NCBI GenBank assembly: GCA_023055355.1
Contig: JALJCS010000020.1
Location: forward strand, 5,749,001 to 5,813,000
Length of the DNA stretch: 64,000 nt
Direction of reading: 5' to 3'
Source of the DNA: Agelaius tricolor
Taxonomy: Eukaryota; Chordata; Aves; Passeriformes; Icteridae
The translations under genes and the position numbers were made by a program. The first letter of the stretch is position 1. Each line of letters begins with the position of its first letter. Shown in pieces: positions 12,531-24,695 of this stretch. The notes below the pieces were generated by a model. The model saw only the letters and a list, made by a program, of their open reading frames with translations. It searched no databases and was not told where the DNA came from.

Positions 12531-13010
12531 TCCTGGCAAGTGGCTGATGGCAAGTCCATCAAGCTGATGATCATGGCCAGTCCCAGGGGCATCTGAGGGT
12601 GGGGGATTCCAGGAGATGTTTTTCCACATTTGCTGTCAGGGCTGACTTTGCCCTGTGGCAGGCACAGGGTATCTCACCAGCAGCACTGACCTGGGGCTGA
12701 TTGGCTTTGTGAGAGTCTTTCCAGTAGAGGAGACAGGAAAGGTCCTTGTGTGCAGTGTGGGGATGTTCAGCATCCTCCAACAGGTCAATGCTTTATAAAT
12801 TCCACCTGTGCTGGCCCTGGGCAGGGAGAAAATGCTCCTCTGGAGTGGGCTGGCATATCAGAGAGTCCTGGTCCCAGGTGGAGGGGAAAAAGAAGATCTC
12901 ATGACAAGAGGAAGCAGAAAACCCTTGGACATAAACCTCTTGGCAAGCTGTGTTTGCCAAACCACTGTTGTCATTTATCCTAAGATAACATCTTAGAAAA
13001 AGGAGCTGAG
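12531..13010. other. Intergenic sequence, nothing recognised
   Basis: This GC-moderate stretch has overlapping frames on both strands (up to 77 codons) and no recognised domain or repeat. Confidence 0.55.
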
Positions 13011-13390
13011 TTCCCATCTACAGCTCTATAAGGAAATTATAAAGCAGCTATCTATTTTTTCATTAAAATTAAATAATTGAATCTGTCCAGATTCATGTAC
13101 TTTCTCCCCATGAGATATCCAGGAGAATTAAGTTTCAATTGACTTTCCAGACCTTGGTTATCATAGGAAGCTTTTAAAAAATCGGGACATTTGGCAATTT
13201 GAAATTCAAATGGGTTTCAGTCAATATGTTTACTATTGCTAGACAGGCATCTTTGTCCCCTGGGTGTTTAATGCCTCAATAAGTAATTGGTCCTTTCATC
13301 TTTTATAGGCACAGAGCGAAGAGTTTATGGCTCATACAGTGAATTGTCAATACAAAGGATCTTTGCATCAGTTTTAAATAACCCAGCTCC
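13011..13390. promoter_or_regulatory. Candidate conserved element with paired CAAAG/CTTTG cores
   Basis: This AT-rich, repeat-free block ends in an inverted pair, CAAAG at 13353-13357 and CTTTG at 13361-13365, separated by three bases. It is followed by TTTGCAT. Such cores are bound by SOX and TCF/LEF proteins, and an inverted pair with short spacing is a known arrangement for SOX dimers. Function here is inferred. Confidence 0.35.
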
Positions 13391-15599
13391 CAGCTCCATT
13401 AAATCCTGTTTAAAAGTCCCCCCTCCCTCCACACGCCCTCTACAAGCCTTGAAGCACTTCTTCCCTCCCCTGATTTTCAGTGGCATCCTTAAAGCAGCTC
13501 TGCTTCACTCCCCAAGCCCAGACACAGGCAAAAAAAGGGGCTGAACATAGAGAGTAAGAATTTGCACCCAACAGACTGAAATTGCAAGGATTTCCAGGAA
13601 AATTCTTGATATGCCTTTATCCATTAGGTCTGAAACTCCAAGTAGCCAATGCAGAGCTGTCTAAACTGAAATCAGAATTTCTGTTTTCCATGAAACTGTC
13701 ACATGACTTTTTGTGTTCAGATTTTTTCTTTTGCTGTAAGTTAAAATACTTGAGATTAATTTTCAGGCCACTGAAACATTGTGTTTCAATCAAGAGAGAA
13801 ATCTGTCATTGAAATTGGACAACACTTTTGTACATTATGCACTACATACACATTCATACCAAGTGCAAGTATCAAACCCCAAGAAAATGTTTGGTTTTTT
13901 CCTGAAGAAAAAATTGTTGTGTTAATTTCCAAGAAGCTCAGAACTGAAAGTTACCTTATTTCTTCAAAACAGGCAGTTTCATAATGTGCTATTCTTTCAA
14001 CAAGGCAGGATTTTGCCAGGGGAGCAGCTTCTCTTGGCCAGTTTCCAATGAGGCAGGACACCAAAAAAAGCTGTTTTGCCCTGTGGAACTCTGAGTCACA
14101 CACTGGCAGCACAGGTCTGAAGCAGCTCAGGCTGGCACTGGGTTTGTGCCAGCTGTGCCAGCTGCAGGACAGATGTCACCTGTGCTGCTGCAGAGCCACT
14201 GTCACCCCTGTGCAGCCACGCCACAAGAGCCTTTGTGCAAGGACCAGGCTCTGAGAAGCACAGCCAACCTTCTATAGTTTCTGTTTAAATATGGGGCTGC
14301 CTGCCATCTGAGGATGTGGAGGAAGCCTAATATCAAAACTTGCACTGAGTTTTGGGCTGTGAAGAGTTGTGGGATGTGCAGAGTTTGATTTAACTTTCTG
14401 TAATGATGGGAATAATTTCTCTTCTTGTGTGGGGTGTTTTGTTTGTTTGTTGGGAGTTTTAAAGTCAACCAGCACAAAATACCTTTTTCAGGCTAAGTTT
14501 CTAATTCAGCCAGATCTAAAAAGGTTTGGGAAGTCCCATTTCTTGAGGCCTTCAACCCAAAGGGCTGCCACATGATTCTGGTCAGTCAATGCTGCTTCTG
14601 AACCACAGAGATTTTTCCCTGACTCAGAGCACAAGAAAAAATTGAGCCTCTCACAAAGGATCTCCTCCATTACCCTGGTCCTGGCCCTCAACTGGGATTA
14701 GTGAAGAGGCTGTGCTGATTGATATCACATCTGGCAAACTGCTTGCAGAACCAGATTTGTGTTCTGAGAATGGAGAAATAACTCAGTGTTACTTTTCCTT
14801 ATCAGAATGGCAGCATGTCCTCCTGGCAATGAGAGATCAAATGCATCTACAAGCAGCAACTATCTTATCCCTTAGTCTGTAAAGCCAGACAAAATCAGAG
14901 TCCAAGCTGATCAGGATGAAAAATCCTTCTCTTCACTCAGTCATTTTTTCAGTCCATGTTTGCTCAGCCCTCAGAGGAATGAATAGAATATAAAACAACT
15001 TCCAAAGGAACAGTCCTTGTATCAGCTAAAATATTACAAGAAGAAACTTTGCTGGGTGTTTTCCAGCTGGTGACCCTGCTCTGGGACTGTGGCAGCCCTT
15101 GCTCTCTGCTGTCTGAGCAGGCACTTTGTGTTTATCCTCACGGGCTCCTGCAGCTCGTGGTGCTGCAATTCTGCATCAGCTTCCCATGGCCTGGCATGAG
15201 AAATGTCTTCTCCTAGGAGCAGACAAGGCAAAATTAATTAATAGATAAGGGTGCTCACAGTGGAGACTGATTTGCTTTCTTATCCAAAAAGCATTGCAGA
15301 TTAAAAACTGGAACTGAACAACTCACAGAAAGCTGGAACTGCTGGAGAAGTGGGAGCTTTCATCCTTTGCAGATTAGGGGGACCCTCGCCTGCAATCAGG
15401 ATTGCAGAATTCCCCAGTCCAGCCTGGCCACCAATCATTCCCTTTGCATCATTCACAGGAGCACAAAGGGAAATTTCCCTCCCTGATCAGGAGAGTGGGG
15501 AAGGCAATCACTGCCATTTGCATTCAATCAGATGTTTGCTCCCAGTGATAGAAGAGCATGAAGACTACTTGAAAAGCAGCAAGAAAGTGCCATGCCATT
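13391..15599. other. Intergenic sequence, nothing recognised
   Basis: About 2.2 kb with only short, opposed open frames (up to about 91 codons). The part at 14090-14260 is GC-moderate with repeated GCCAGCTG-like words but no clear tandem repeat. Confidence 0.55.
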
Positions 15600-16060
15600 T
15601 CACTAATTAAACCCACCATTCTGTTCTAAAATTGATGAATAACGACACAACTTGACTCATAATCCCTTTGTCTTCTATTATTTACTCTTTTTTAACAGTG
15701 ATTTAGGGGAAGGTAGTGCTTTCATTATTCTTGTTAATTACCTCTGTTCTCTACTTCAGCTTGTAGAATGTAATTGCCTGAAACATAAATCAAGTCTTGC
15801 CACCTAAGTTCACACATCATTAATATTATTCCGGCCATTCCTATAAAATCTTTATAAAACATGATTTTATGTGTGCCACTCAGTGCCATGTTGTGTTGAA
15901 GATGCTCAAATATTTTCTGAGGACTAAACAGGTCTGTGTATTAATCCTCCCTGTTTGTGCTATGTGTTTATGTTTCCCTAAGGACAAAAAACCCAAACAG
16001 CATTAATTGGTCAGTGGCTGGAGATCCAATTAACAGCCCTCTATAAGCCCAAGCCCTGCT
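15600..16060. promoter_or_regulatory. Candidate conserved non-coding element
   Basis: A long AT-rich block lacks simple repeats and open frames. It contains TTAATTAC near 15735, GTAATTGCC near 15770 and an ATTAATATTATTCC stretch near 15822. The texture fits conserved non-coding DNA. Inference only. Confidence 0.35.
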
Positions 16061-17226
16061 AAGTGGCTGCTGACACTTCTGCACAGGGGAGCAGAGGCAG
16101 CTCCATGAGCAATGAGCTCTCCTTCACTCCCCACCCCTGGAAACAATAATTTCATTGCATTCAACAATTACTAGGCAAGAGGGTAGCAAAAAAATGGAGC
16201 AGCTACTCACTCAAGTGATTTTCAAGCTGCTTTCTGTAGGTAATCCCCAAACAAATTATTTTCATCCTCTCTGCACTTGATACCTGGAGTCAGACAAACT
16301 GTGAATCACAGAGAGCAGGCACCTTCCAGAGGCCGTTTTTTCTCCCTATTGTAATTTTTTAGTATTGCTTATGATTATATGTAAGGAAAAAATCTATTAG
16401 AAGGAGAGGAAAAAAATCTATTAGAAGGAGAGGAAAGGCATTACCCCCAGTTTGTTGTTGACATGATATATTAGCTCAGTGTTTGTCAGGTTTCTGGTAG
16501 TGAACAAGTTTATACACAGCACTTCATCTCTCCAACAAAACACTTGGCTGTATGAACAGCAGTAATATCCCAGCTGAGCCTACTGAGAAACATCTTTATT
16601 ATCTCTCTCAATGACAAAACCAACCAAAAAAACCCAATTCATTTCTTGCAGATTCATCTACTGCATTATTACCTGAGTGTGCATTTGGAGGTACTGGATC
16701 AGCTAATGGGAGCCCTTCAGCCAACAATTATTATCAAGTGTAGTTCCATTAACTTCCATTCCCCACAATCATAGAAAGGACAGCCTATAATACACTGCAA
16801 TTGCATTTACAATTGTTAATTACTGTAAATTCAGTGTTTGAGATAAAAGCATTTGCTCTCTCCAGGTTTTTTACCTGATGGATGGTGCTATTACAGCTTT
16901 TAGTTGGATTTGCAGTGGTGAGGTCCTGCCTGGGGGTTTCTCCTGCCTCACACCCGTGTCCAAGATCCAAATCAGACCTTCCCAGCCCGACAGCCCTGGC
17001 AGGTGCAGGACTGTGAAAACTCAAGCAGCAATGCAGATCTGAGAGGCATGGGCCAAAGAGAAGCAACAGGGTGAACTCTGAAAAATGAAGTCAAGACTTT
17101 TTCTCTGTGTTTTCCTATTCTTTCGTTGGCTGCAAGGAAAAATTTTTCCTGCCTGAGTCCAGCTGGGGTGATGGCATTCCCAAGAATGCATTTTATCAGG
17201 GGAAAGCTTTGTAACTTGGTTACTTT
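16061..17226. other. Intergenic sequence with a short tandem duplication
   Basis: Nothing gene-like was seen. It includes the duplication at 16385-16431 and a 93-codon minus-strand frame at 16785-17066 that resembles no known protein. Confidence 0.55.
16385..16431. repeat. Two-copy tandem duplication, unit 23-24 bp
   Basis: The unit GGA(n)TCTATTAGAAGGAGA occurs twice head to tail, differing only in A-run length (six versus seven A). A third partial unit begins directly after. The near-identity suggests recent replication slippage. Confidence 0.92.
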
Positions 17227-17250
17227 GGGGGTGGGTAGGGGAGAGGGGGG
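17227..17250 (+). other. G-quadruplex motif
   Basis: Four G runs lie on the plus strand: five G at 17227-17231, three at 17233-17235, four at 17238-17241 and six at 17245-17250. The loops are one, two and three bases. This satisfies the canonical quadruplex rule with short loops, which favour a stable fold. No gene start is visible next to it, so any role is unknown. Confidence 0.8.
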
Positions 17251-18737
17251 AGTGTGGAACAGGATAAGAAATATCAGTCTTTAAATCAATTTTGTAAATC
17301 TATGCCAGACTGGAGCAGGGAGCATGATAGAGGTAAGCCAAAGGCCATGCTCACCAACAATTACAGTTCCCAGAATAAGAAAGAAGCTTAATTTTATTTT
17401 TTTTCCCCCAGGGAAACATTTATTTCTTAAAATCAAGTCTATCTGATATAAGCCATAGAGGTCTTGGGACTTCTCCATGCAGATGCACTCCAGAGGTGCA
17501 GGTGCACCTTGGGGAGATTTCAGGCTCGAAAGGAGGGGATAAATTTCACTCCAGTCCCAATTTAAACTGCTAGAAGTGGCTCCCCAGCCTAAAGCAGTAA
17601 CCCAATAGGGTCAGCTATGAGGCATCCAATCCCATTTTAGGCTGGTTTTGTAGGAAAAGTTGACTGGCTTTCTTGGCAACCTGTTTTTCTACATTTAGAC
17701 ATCTGAGGTGTCTGCTGAAAGCTGAAATTCTGCCCTGCTGGTTGAAGCCTTCATTTGGGAAGGGCATCCCTGTGTCTCCTGCCTCCTGACCTGCCCACCA
17801 TGCTGCTTTGGAACACAAGTGTCCAACGTGGATGGTCAGCAAGGAAGGTTGCACCACCAGGGGCTCCTTTCAGTCAGACCTGAATTTATTTTCATGCCAA
17901 GCAGGTCCCTCTGCAAGTGATTTAATTAAAACTTCTGAATTAATAAGCTTATCCTTCATTAGTAGTCAGAGTAATAAAAGCAGCATGGAACTTCTCTCTA
18001 ATGGAACAAAACATACCTAAAAAGCAAAAAAAGAATGTGAAGAAGCAGCTGTAACTCTGTGAGCTGCTGCTGGTGCATCAGTGTAATGACTATCAGGCAA
18101 CTGCTGGGTGTGTTTTAGGGAGGGAGGAAAGACTGAACAAAGGAGTGTGTGTCAGAAACAATGGAATCAGCTTTGGAGGTTAAAGCCACAGGAGAACACT
18201 GAGGTCTGGTGTTGCTCAGTGCTCTTATAAACCAAAGCACCTCAGGTTGCAGAGGTGATGGGTGCAAGGCACATGAGCACTTCCCAGGAGGGCAGTGGAG
18301 CAGATTAACTAAAATCTCTTCTCTCTTTGTGAGGAAAAGTCATAAAAACACAGAGATCCCAGACATGGCACATCCTGAGGCCAGATCACAAGGTTGTGCA
18401 TCAGGCTCATCTTTAATTCTGGGTGCATCACACACCATTTAATGCCTTTTGTCTTTCCTTAAAGTTTTCTGTTGTTTCATAGTTCTGCCCAAGTTTTACA
18501 ATCTTCTGTTACAAACCCGATGTGATTGTATCTCCTGCACAGCTGGGGGCTCCTGAAGCCAGTTTTCTAAAGAAAATGTGTTTTCTATCCATTGCTTCCA
18601 TGAGCCTCCCTACTGTGAAGAGTTTATGCTTAGCTACACTAAGGACATAATAAATGCAAAAGTAAAGGAGGTAAAACGAGAATTTAAAGACCTGTATCAA
18701 ATTTTATCACTGGAAGGTCTGGCAATGAACAAAATCC
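17251..18737. other. Intergenic sequence; weak regulatory candidate at 17880-18010
   Basis: There is no recognised gene or transposon. A short AT-rich part at about 17880-18010 has several ATTAAT-type words and could be a small conserved element. Frames are 60-80 codons and opposed. Confidence 0.5.
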
Positions 18738-18796
18738 TTTTTTTTTTTTTTTTTCTGTTTAATGCATTTTGGAGTTCAATTTTTTTTTTTTTTTTT
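18738..18796. repeat. Two 17-base poly-T runs 25 bases apart
   Basis: T runs at 18738-18754 and 18780-18796 flank a short unique spacer. They may be paired remnants of old poly-A tails on the minus strand or simple slippage. No element body was recognised. Confidence 0.88.
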
Positions 18797-18879
18797 AACA
18801 GAAACATCCACCTAAGGGATATTTTTTGTTTTTATTTAAAGTACCTAAATGGGTGAACTGGTCAGACTCTAATTGTGTC

Positions 18880-19340
18880 TGAAAGGCTGCAGCTGACACA
18901 CACTGGAGACTTAATTATGTAGTGTGTGGCTCCATCTGTCAGCTGCAATATCTTTTGTTACCAAGAATCAGGCTGCCATAGAAGATGACGTGACAGATTC
19001 AATTTTCTTTCACAGGGATAAGAGTTATGTGGGCATTTGAATGATGCTGGAAATGAGAACTACATTTACACTCCTTGTGTAGAAATTGAAATGCTATTTA
19101 CAGCAGAGTTTGTCCAAAATATGAAGACAAGATTGAATGGGTGGCAGTCAATGTGAAGCTGAATACCAGGAAACAATTAATTAAAGTATCATTAAATGGA
19201 GGATAGACTTCAACAAAACTGCACCCATGCACTTGCAAAAGAATTCTGAAGAGAGCTTTTGTGTTAAATTATTGTAAACAGCAATTGTACTAAAATTCAA
19301 GCACTGCTACAGGAAATTTGCGAGCAAAATGCAAAGATCA
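18880..19340. promoter_or_regulatory. Candidate enhancer with inverted E-box/TGACA pair
   Basis: The block opens with TGCAGCTGACA at 18888-18898 and its exact reverse complement TGTCAGCTGCA at 18937-18947. TTAATTA lies between them at 18911-18917. Each arm joins an E-box (CAGCTG) to a TGACA core of the TALE (MEIS/PBX) type. The next 390 bases are AT-rich, repeat-free and contain AATTAATTAAAG near 19180. The symmetry is directly visible; enhancer function is inferred. Confidence 0.45.
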
Positions 19341-19679
19341 TGAAATTCCATTTGGGAGGGAAAGGGGATGAAGTTTTCCCTTAGAATAGAGATTTTTGAC
19401 CTTTTTCAACCTATTTATTATAAATATTTTTCTAGGCTGATGCAGATTACAGTAAAACTCTTTAGACATGATGCCTGTAAGTTTGTCTTTCCTTTCTGCC
19501 CTTATAGACAGCTCACAGATCATATAGTGAGCTACACATAATTTTTTCATAATTTTTATTAACACAAACCTCTCCCATTTCAGTTTGTGAAGCCCAGACA
19601 ACATGGGAAGCAAAATAACCAATGATGGGATATTTACAAAGAGAAAATACAGAAGAGTGAGATGCATACTATAAGGGAT
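19341..19679. other. Intergenic sequence with an unrecognised minus-strand frame
   Basis: A 109-codon minus-strand frame (19338-19667) has no recognised domain, although it contains a hydrophobic N-terminal stretch. With AT-rich composition and no supporting context it is probably a chance frame. Confidence 0.5.
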
Positions 19680-20110
19680 TTTGTTATTTGCTCTAAAATG
19701 AAGCCTTGTTAATTAGGAAATGCTTTTCACAACTGATTTAATTTGAAATTGGAGAGGACCCCTTTCATTTGCTTATAAGCTGCCATATATTTCAACTGAT
19801 GAACAACAACATTATTTTTAGCAAGCTATACATTCATCACAGAGAGATGCATCTGGCAGTCTAACCTGCCATTAAGTCAGTAGGCAATAAACAGTTTTGA
19901 AAAACTCCCTATATTTATCAGCTTTTGAATTCAACAGTTGCCCAATTACCCCTAAAATTGTTATAATCTTAGTTTGAGGTGAAAAGCTTTTATTGAAAAT
20001 TTACTAGTTATCTTCCATAAATGTTAGTCATAAACAACACCACTAAATCATAAAAATATAACAGCTTGTGATTAATCTGGAAAGAGACTTATATTCAGTT
20101 CTAAATGTTC
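19680..20110. promoter_or_regulatory. Candidate conserved non-coding element
   Basis: A 430-base AT-rich block has no simple repeats and no significant open frame on either strand. TAAT and ATTA cores are dense throughout. Among the blocks in this window, this one looks by eye most like vertebrate conserved non-coding sequence. Confirmation needs alignment. Confidence 0.4.
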
Positions 20111-23100
20111 TCTCATCCCAGCACCCAATCAGGACTGATAAATTGAATTAACTTACTTAGTGTGAGGTTTGCTGGGAGCTTGCTTGCAAACCTCCCTGGG
20201 ATTTCTATTTTAGCATCCTGGCAGAAGTGTGAAAATTCAAACCCCAAACCAGATTTTCTGCAAATGGGTGAGGATCTGACAGAATCCTCTATCTGCTCTC
20301 TCCTGAACATGCCTCTAACACTCATTCTGGACTCTGTCTATGCAGGTTTTGCTTCCCAAAGGCCAAAGTTACCTGAGGCCAAGCAAACCATGGTTTCTCC
20401 ATGACTGCACCCTCTGCCAAGCTCAGTCTTTCTGACCAGACTGAACCCTTTCCCTGCTCTGTGTTTTCAGTGTGAGCCACAGCCATGGAACAGACAGGAG
20501 ACAGGAGCACCAGGGCTGGGCACAAGGACAATGCTCTGGGCTGGTGACAGCTGCAGCTCAGAGCCAGGATGAGAAAATGAGTAAACCAGGACTTTATGGA
20601 CTCCACCAAGCAGGTGTGGATGCATTTCCCACACTAATTTGTATTTGCAGCTACTGCAGCCCACGCCTTCCTCTGCAACCATTCATCCACATCCACTCCC
20701 TGTTTGACAAACTGTAACTGGAGCTGGGGCTGAGCCAGAACTGATCCTGGTTCATGAGAATTCACTGAGCACTGGTTGGAATCTTGCTGCTGTTTGCAGC
20801 CTAACGTGGGAGCTGCTGGAGGAAAGGAGCAAATCTACCCCATGGAAGCAGGGAGGCAGTGCTGCTGCCAAGGAAGGGAGGGATGGCTGCAGGGAGGATG
20901 CTGCTGGGGCAGCTGCAGGATCTGCTCTCCAGGGCCCTGCAGGGAGGTGCCCAAGGGCTCAGGGGCTCCCTCCTGGCATCCTCTGAGCTGTGCTGGGGAT
21001 GAGCCATTCCCTGAGCCCTTCCCTGAGCCAGCCTGTGAACTGACACCTGCCAGTGCCTGCAGCCCTGGGAGGAAGGTGCTTTTTATTTCATCCCCATATT
21101 TATCTTCTCCAACGCCTCCCCTTTGCCTCCTTGCCAGCAGAACCCCTGAGGAGCCTCAGGGCAGGTGGGCACAGAGCAGTGGGGGAGGCTGGAATGGGAA
21201 AAGTGGTTCCTGCCCTGCAGACAGGTTTGTTTGGCTGCCACACAGGCACCTTGATGCCTTCCACATGCAGATAATGTTCATTGCTTCCCAAATGCACAAA
21301 TCAAGCAGAAAAAACCTCTAGACCTTTCAATTAAATCCCATCTAACTGATACCACAGGAGGCTTTTGGCCAATGCAGAGAACTGAGATATGTTTCACTTC
21401 AGTAAAATGGGTAAATAGTTTCTGCTGCACACCAGAAAAATGTAGAAGACATGCAAACTTTAAACAGCCATTTGATATTAAATACTTGTAAAAGCCTTTT
21501 TTCCTTAGATTAATATCTCACATTTATCTGCACTATACATTTTGGAGACATGGTGAAAATTGCTTATTTCTAATAAAATGTAGCAACAGTACCCTGAGGA
21601 AAAATTACTGTGTTATGAGATATTTTTCCCCTCTACCACAGCCAATTTAGTTTTCATTTAAAATTCAATAACTGCATCATACTCAGAATCTTCCATGACT
21701 GTCATAATGACTTTGAACAAAAAGTGTGCTGTAAACAAGGAAGATTAGAAAGACATTATTGAGGTAATTTCTCCCCAAGTTTCTCTCACACAGTCAGGGA
21801 TGCAGAAAAAGGATGCAACAGTTAGTGTGGATATGATTTAGAAATAAGCAGGAGAAAGCAAGGACTTTGTTCTGCAGATACTTTGGTAATAAAAGCATTA
21901 CTGCCCCCATTTTATTTGAGATATATTTTACTTCTATGTGGAAGGAAACACTTCATTGTTTTCTCACTGAAATGTTGATGTAAGTGAAGAAGACAAACTG
22001 TATAATATTGTTAGGAAAACGCTGCCTACTTGCTGTAACATCTTCTTTTCTTATTTCTCCATGAGGGGCTCTGACAGCAGCACTGGGATGGGCAGGGGCT
22101 GCTGCTCCAGCCCCTCCATCCTGCACCCTGCTGCTCTCTCAGTAACACCATTTCAGGACAAAAGGCAGAAGGAAAAGCATATTCCCCTTTTCTCTTTGCC
22201 TGGTGAATCCCTTGTACAGTCCCCTTACATTTTAAGAACCTGCTCTTCCTTGCTCTCTCCAGGGATGCACAAAAAAAGACACCTGAGCAGCTGCCTTCTC
22301 CCCAGAGAAGGACTGAGTCCTCTTGTTTAACAGAAACATGCAAAGTCAATTAAAAAAAATTCTGGTCAGATTCTTTGCCTCTTGACTAATCTAATCAATG
22401 GATTTTAAAATGCTGATAGCAAATTTCTGGGGCTTGCCAGGTGATTAAACCAGAGGAGGTCTCTGTAGGCCAAACCCTGATCACATTTATAGCAGACAGT
22501 CTTGCTGGTGTTCTGCAGGCACAGGATCATGTTAACAACATTGACTTTCTCCCCTTTGCATTTATCAACATTTATATCCCAGGAACTGATGGGCCACCTG
22601 CAAGCAGAGGTAGCTTTTTACATAGCTATGGCATGGATGTCTTCAAAAAGTACAGGAAGCTTCTATGAAGAGCAAACAAAAGTTTCAGAAAGTAAAACAA
22701 ACTCCTGTAAGTGAGCAAGAAAGCCCTGGTGTGTTTTCTGACACACACAGAGTAAGAACCAGTCCCATTGCACAGGACCACCCTCAAAGGATAATCTACT
22801 ACATGGATTTTCCATTTCTCTGTGGTGGGGTGGTCTCTAGCAGTCACAAAGATTTGGGTGCTCTGGTTCACTCTCTGCTCAGTGCTGGATCTGTGATTTG
22901 CTATAAACACTTGTCCCTAGTCCTCAGTTTTGAGAAAGGTAAGAAACAGAAGGATGGATTCTGCTTCATCCTCCTGCCATGCTTTTGTGCAAGAGCAAAA
23001 CAATTGTGTGGGTTCTTTCCTGCAGCCTGGCCACACCACACTGATTCAACAGTTGGGATTATGAGATAAAAGGATGCTGTTCAGACTGATTAATCAAACC

Positions 23101-23733
23101 CCCTTATGCTTGCCAAAGCCTAATTATTCTTTGATCTACATTAATGACTTCAGAAAGCATAGCACACCTGGTGGGAGTTCTCGATGGGGAGCATTTTAGA
23201 CTAAAAGGAAAACTCCTCCCCGTGTCACAAAAACCTAATTTGCTTATATCAGTAGAATCAATTGTTTTATACAGAACTGTGTCTCCCACAGGTACTGTTG
23301 GTTGTGTGGAGAGATAACGTGGGCAGCTTTTACTTTTATTTGATCAAAATGGTATTGTTTGACAAATAGCAAACTCCATCTCGGGGTGACTTGAAAAACC
23401 ACATTGTTATCACAAACTGTGGCTGTCTGCAGCTTTTTATTGAACAGCCTGGCTGTAACTCACATGAGCACAGAGGTCTTATCTCATGGTTTCTGCATTC
23501 TCTGGGAGATGAGTGAGTGGCTCATACCCCAATTTAAAACTCAGCAAGAGATTAATTTACAATTCAGTTCCAGAAGCATTCACATGGATAAGGATGACAC
23601 AGCATCACAAAAGGAAAAAAAAAATATTTCTGAATAAAGCAATTCACCCCAGCTCTACTTGATTTTAAAAAATCCCAACATTGAGCCAACTAAAATGCTG
23701 AAAGCATAAGGTCTGTGCTTGTGCACTGGGAAT
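20111..23733. other. Intergenic sequence, partly GC-richer (20.45-21.30 kb)
   Basis: The part at about 20450-21300 is GC-richer and carries a 181-codon plus-strand frame (20776-21321) whose translation is Cys-, Gly- and Pro-rich and matches no family I know. A minus-strand frame overlaps it. GC-rich DNA has fewer stop codons, so this is expected by chance. The rest (21.3-23.7 kb) is AT-richer with short frames only. Confidence 0.5.
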
Positions 23734-24558
23734 TCACTGCATCAAATGGTTCTTCATTATCATCAAACAGAAACACCTAAATATGACAGGGTTTCCTCTA
23801 GCAAATCTACCTGGAACTGCATCAGTCTCTAACAGAAATTTTAAGATTGGCATGAGTGACAGACAAACAAAGAGGTGTAGGTGAGCACCACAGACAATAA
23901 TGGAACAAAGGCTTAGAGAACAGCATTTGCAACCAGAACAAGTTTTGGTAAACAGATAATTCCCACTGGGATCTTGTTTTGGTCTCCTCTGGGCTGTTGA
24001 GGATAACTTTGGGGATGTCATTTGCTTTTCAAGGAATATATGCTCAGATCCCAAAGCCAGGAGTGCAATTTCCTGAGCATTTGTGGATGAGACCACCTTG
24101 ACAACTCTCTGCATTTTGAGAAGCTGATACTCCTTACAGAAAAATTTAACAAAGGAAACCAAGAACAAGGTTTTCATATCAGCAAGAAGTGCATCAAAAC
24201 AGGTGTTGTCTATGCAGAACTCAGAGGAAGAAAGAAACCCAACAATCTGGTGTTTCCCTGGGTACATGAATATTTGAGAATCCCGGAATAAATCAGTGCT
24301 GGAGTTTTGCAACAAAATGACAGGCATGAGTTGTGTTTGCCAGATAATCTTGGAATGTATCAGTTTCACAGCATCAGAGGGAGAAGAGGAGCAAACCTGC
24401 GTGGTACCAACAGTCTGCCAAGCCAGAACACATCCCCCAAGGCTCCTGCACTTTATTTTAGGCCCTTTGAATTTGAATGCCCTGGGCACAACCTGTTCAA
24501 GGTACCCGTGGGCCACTCTGTGGCTGTAGGGCAGCACAGGGCTGGGAGGAAACAGCAT
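23734..24558 (-). other. Longest open frame in the window (274 codons), function unknown
   Basis: An uninterrupted 274-codon frame runs on the minus strand from an ATG at 24558 to a stop at 23734. In DNA of this composition a frame this long is unusual by chance. The translation has several Cys, Leu and Phe residues and a hydrophobic segment around residues 225-245 (near SLSLCSIIVCGAHLHLFV). I recognise no domain. The ATG is directly preceded by a pyrimidine-rich stretch ending in CAG, which resembles a splice acceptor. A 120-codon plus-strand frame overlaps part of it. It ends 138 bases short of the solo LTR. It may be a chance frame, a decayed gene fragment or a lineage-specific gene. I do not claim it is coding. 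Confidence 0.3.
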
Positions 24559-24695
24559 CTGGAAGAGATTTTTGTTATAAACCTATTGGAACCCAGGAAA
24601 TTCCTTTGGCTACCCTGGAGGACTCGACACCTGGACACAGAGCCCAAAACAACTGTGCCTTTGATGTAGCCCTTGGAAAAAACAATTACCAACCT

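Noticed and set aside
20776..21321. 181-codon plus-strand frame, Cys- and Gly-rich
   Set aside because: It sits in GC-richer DNA with low stop density, has opposed frames, and resembles no known family. No splice or promoter support.
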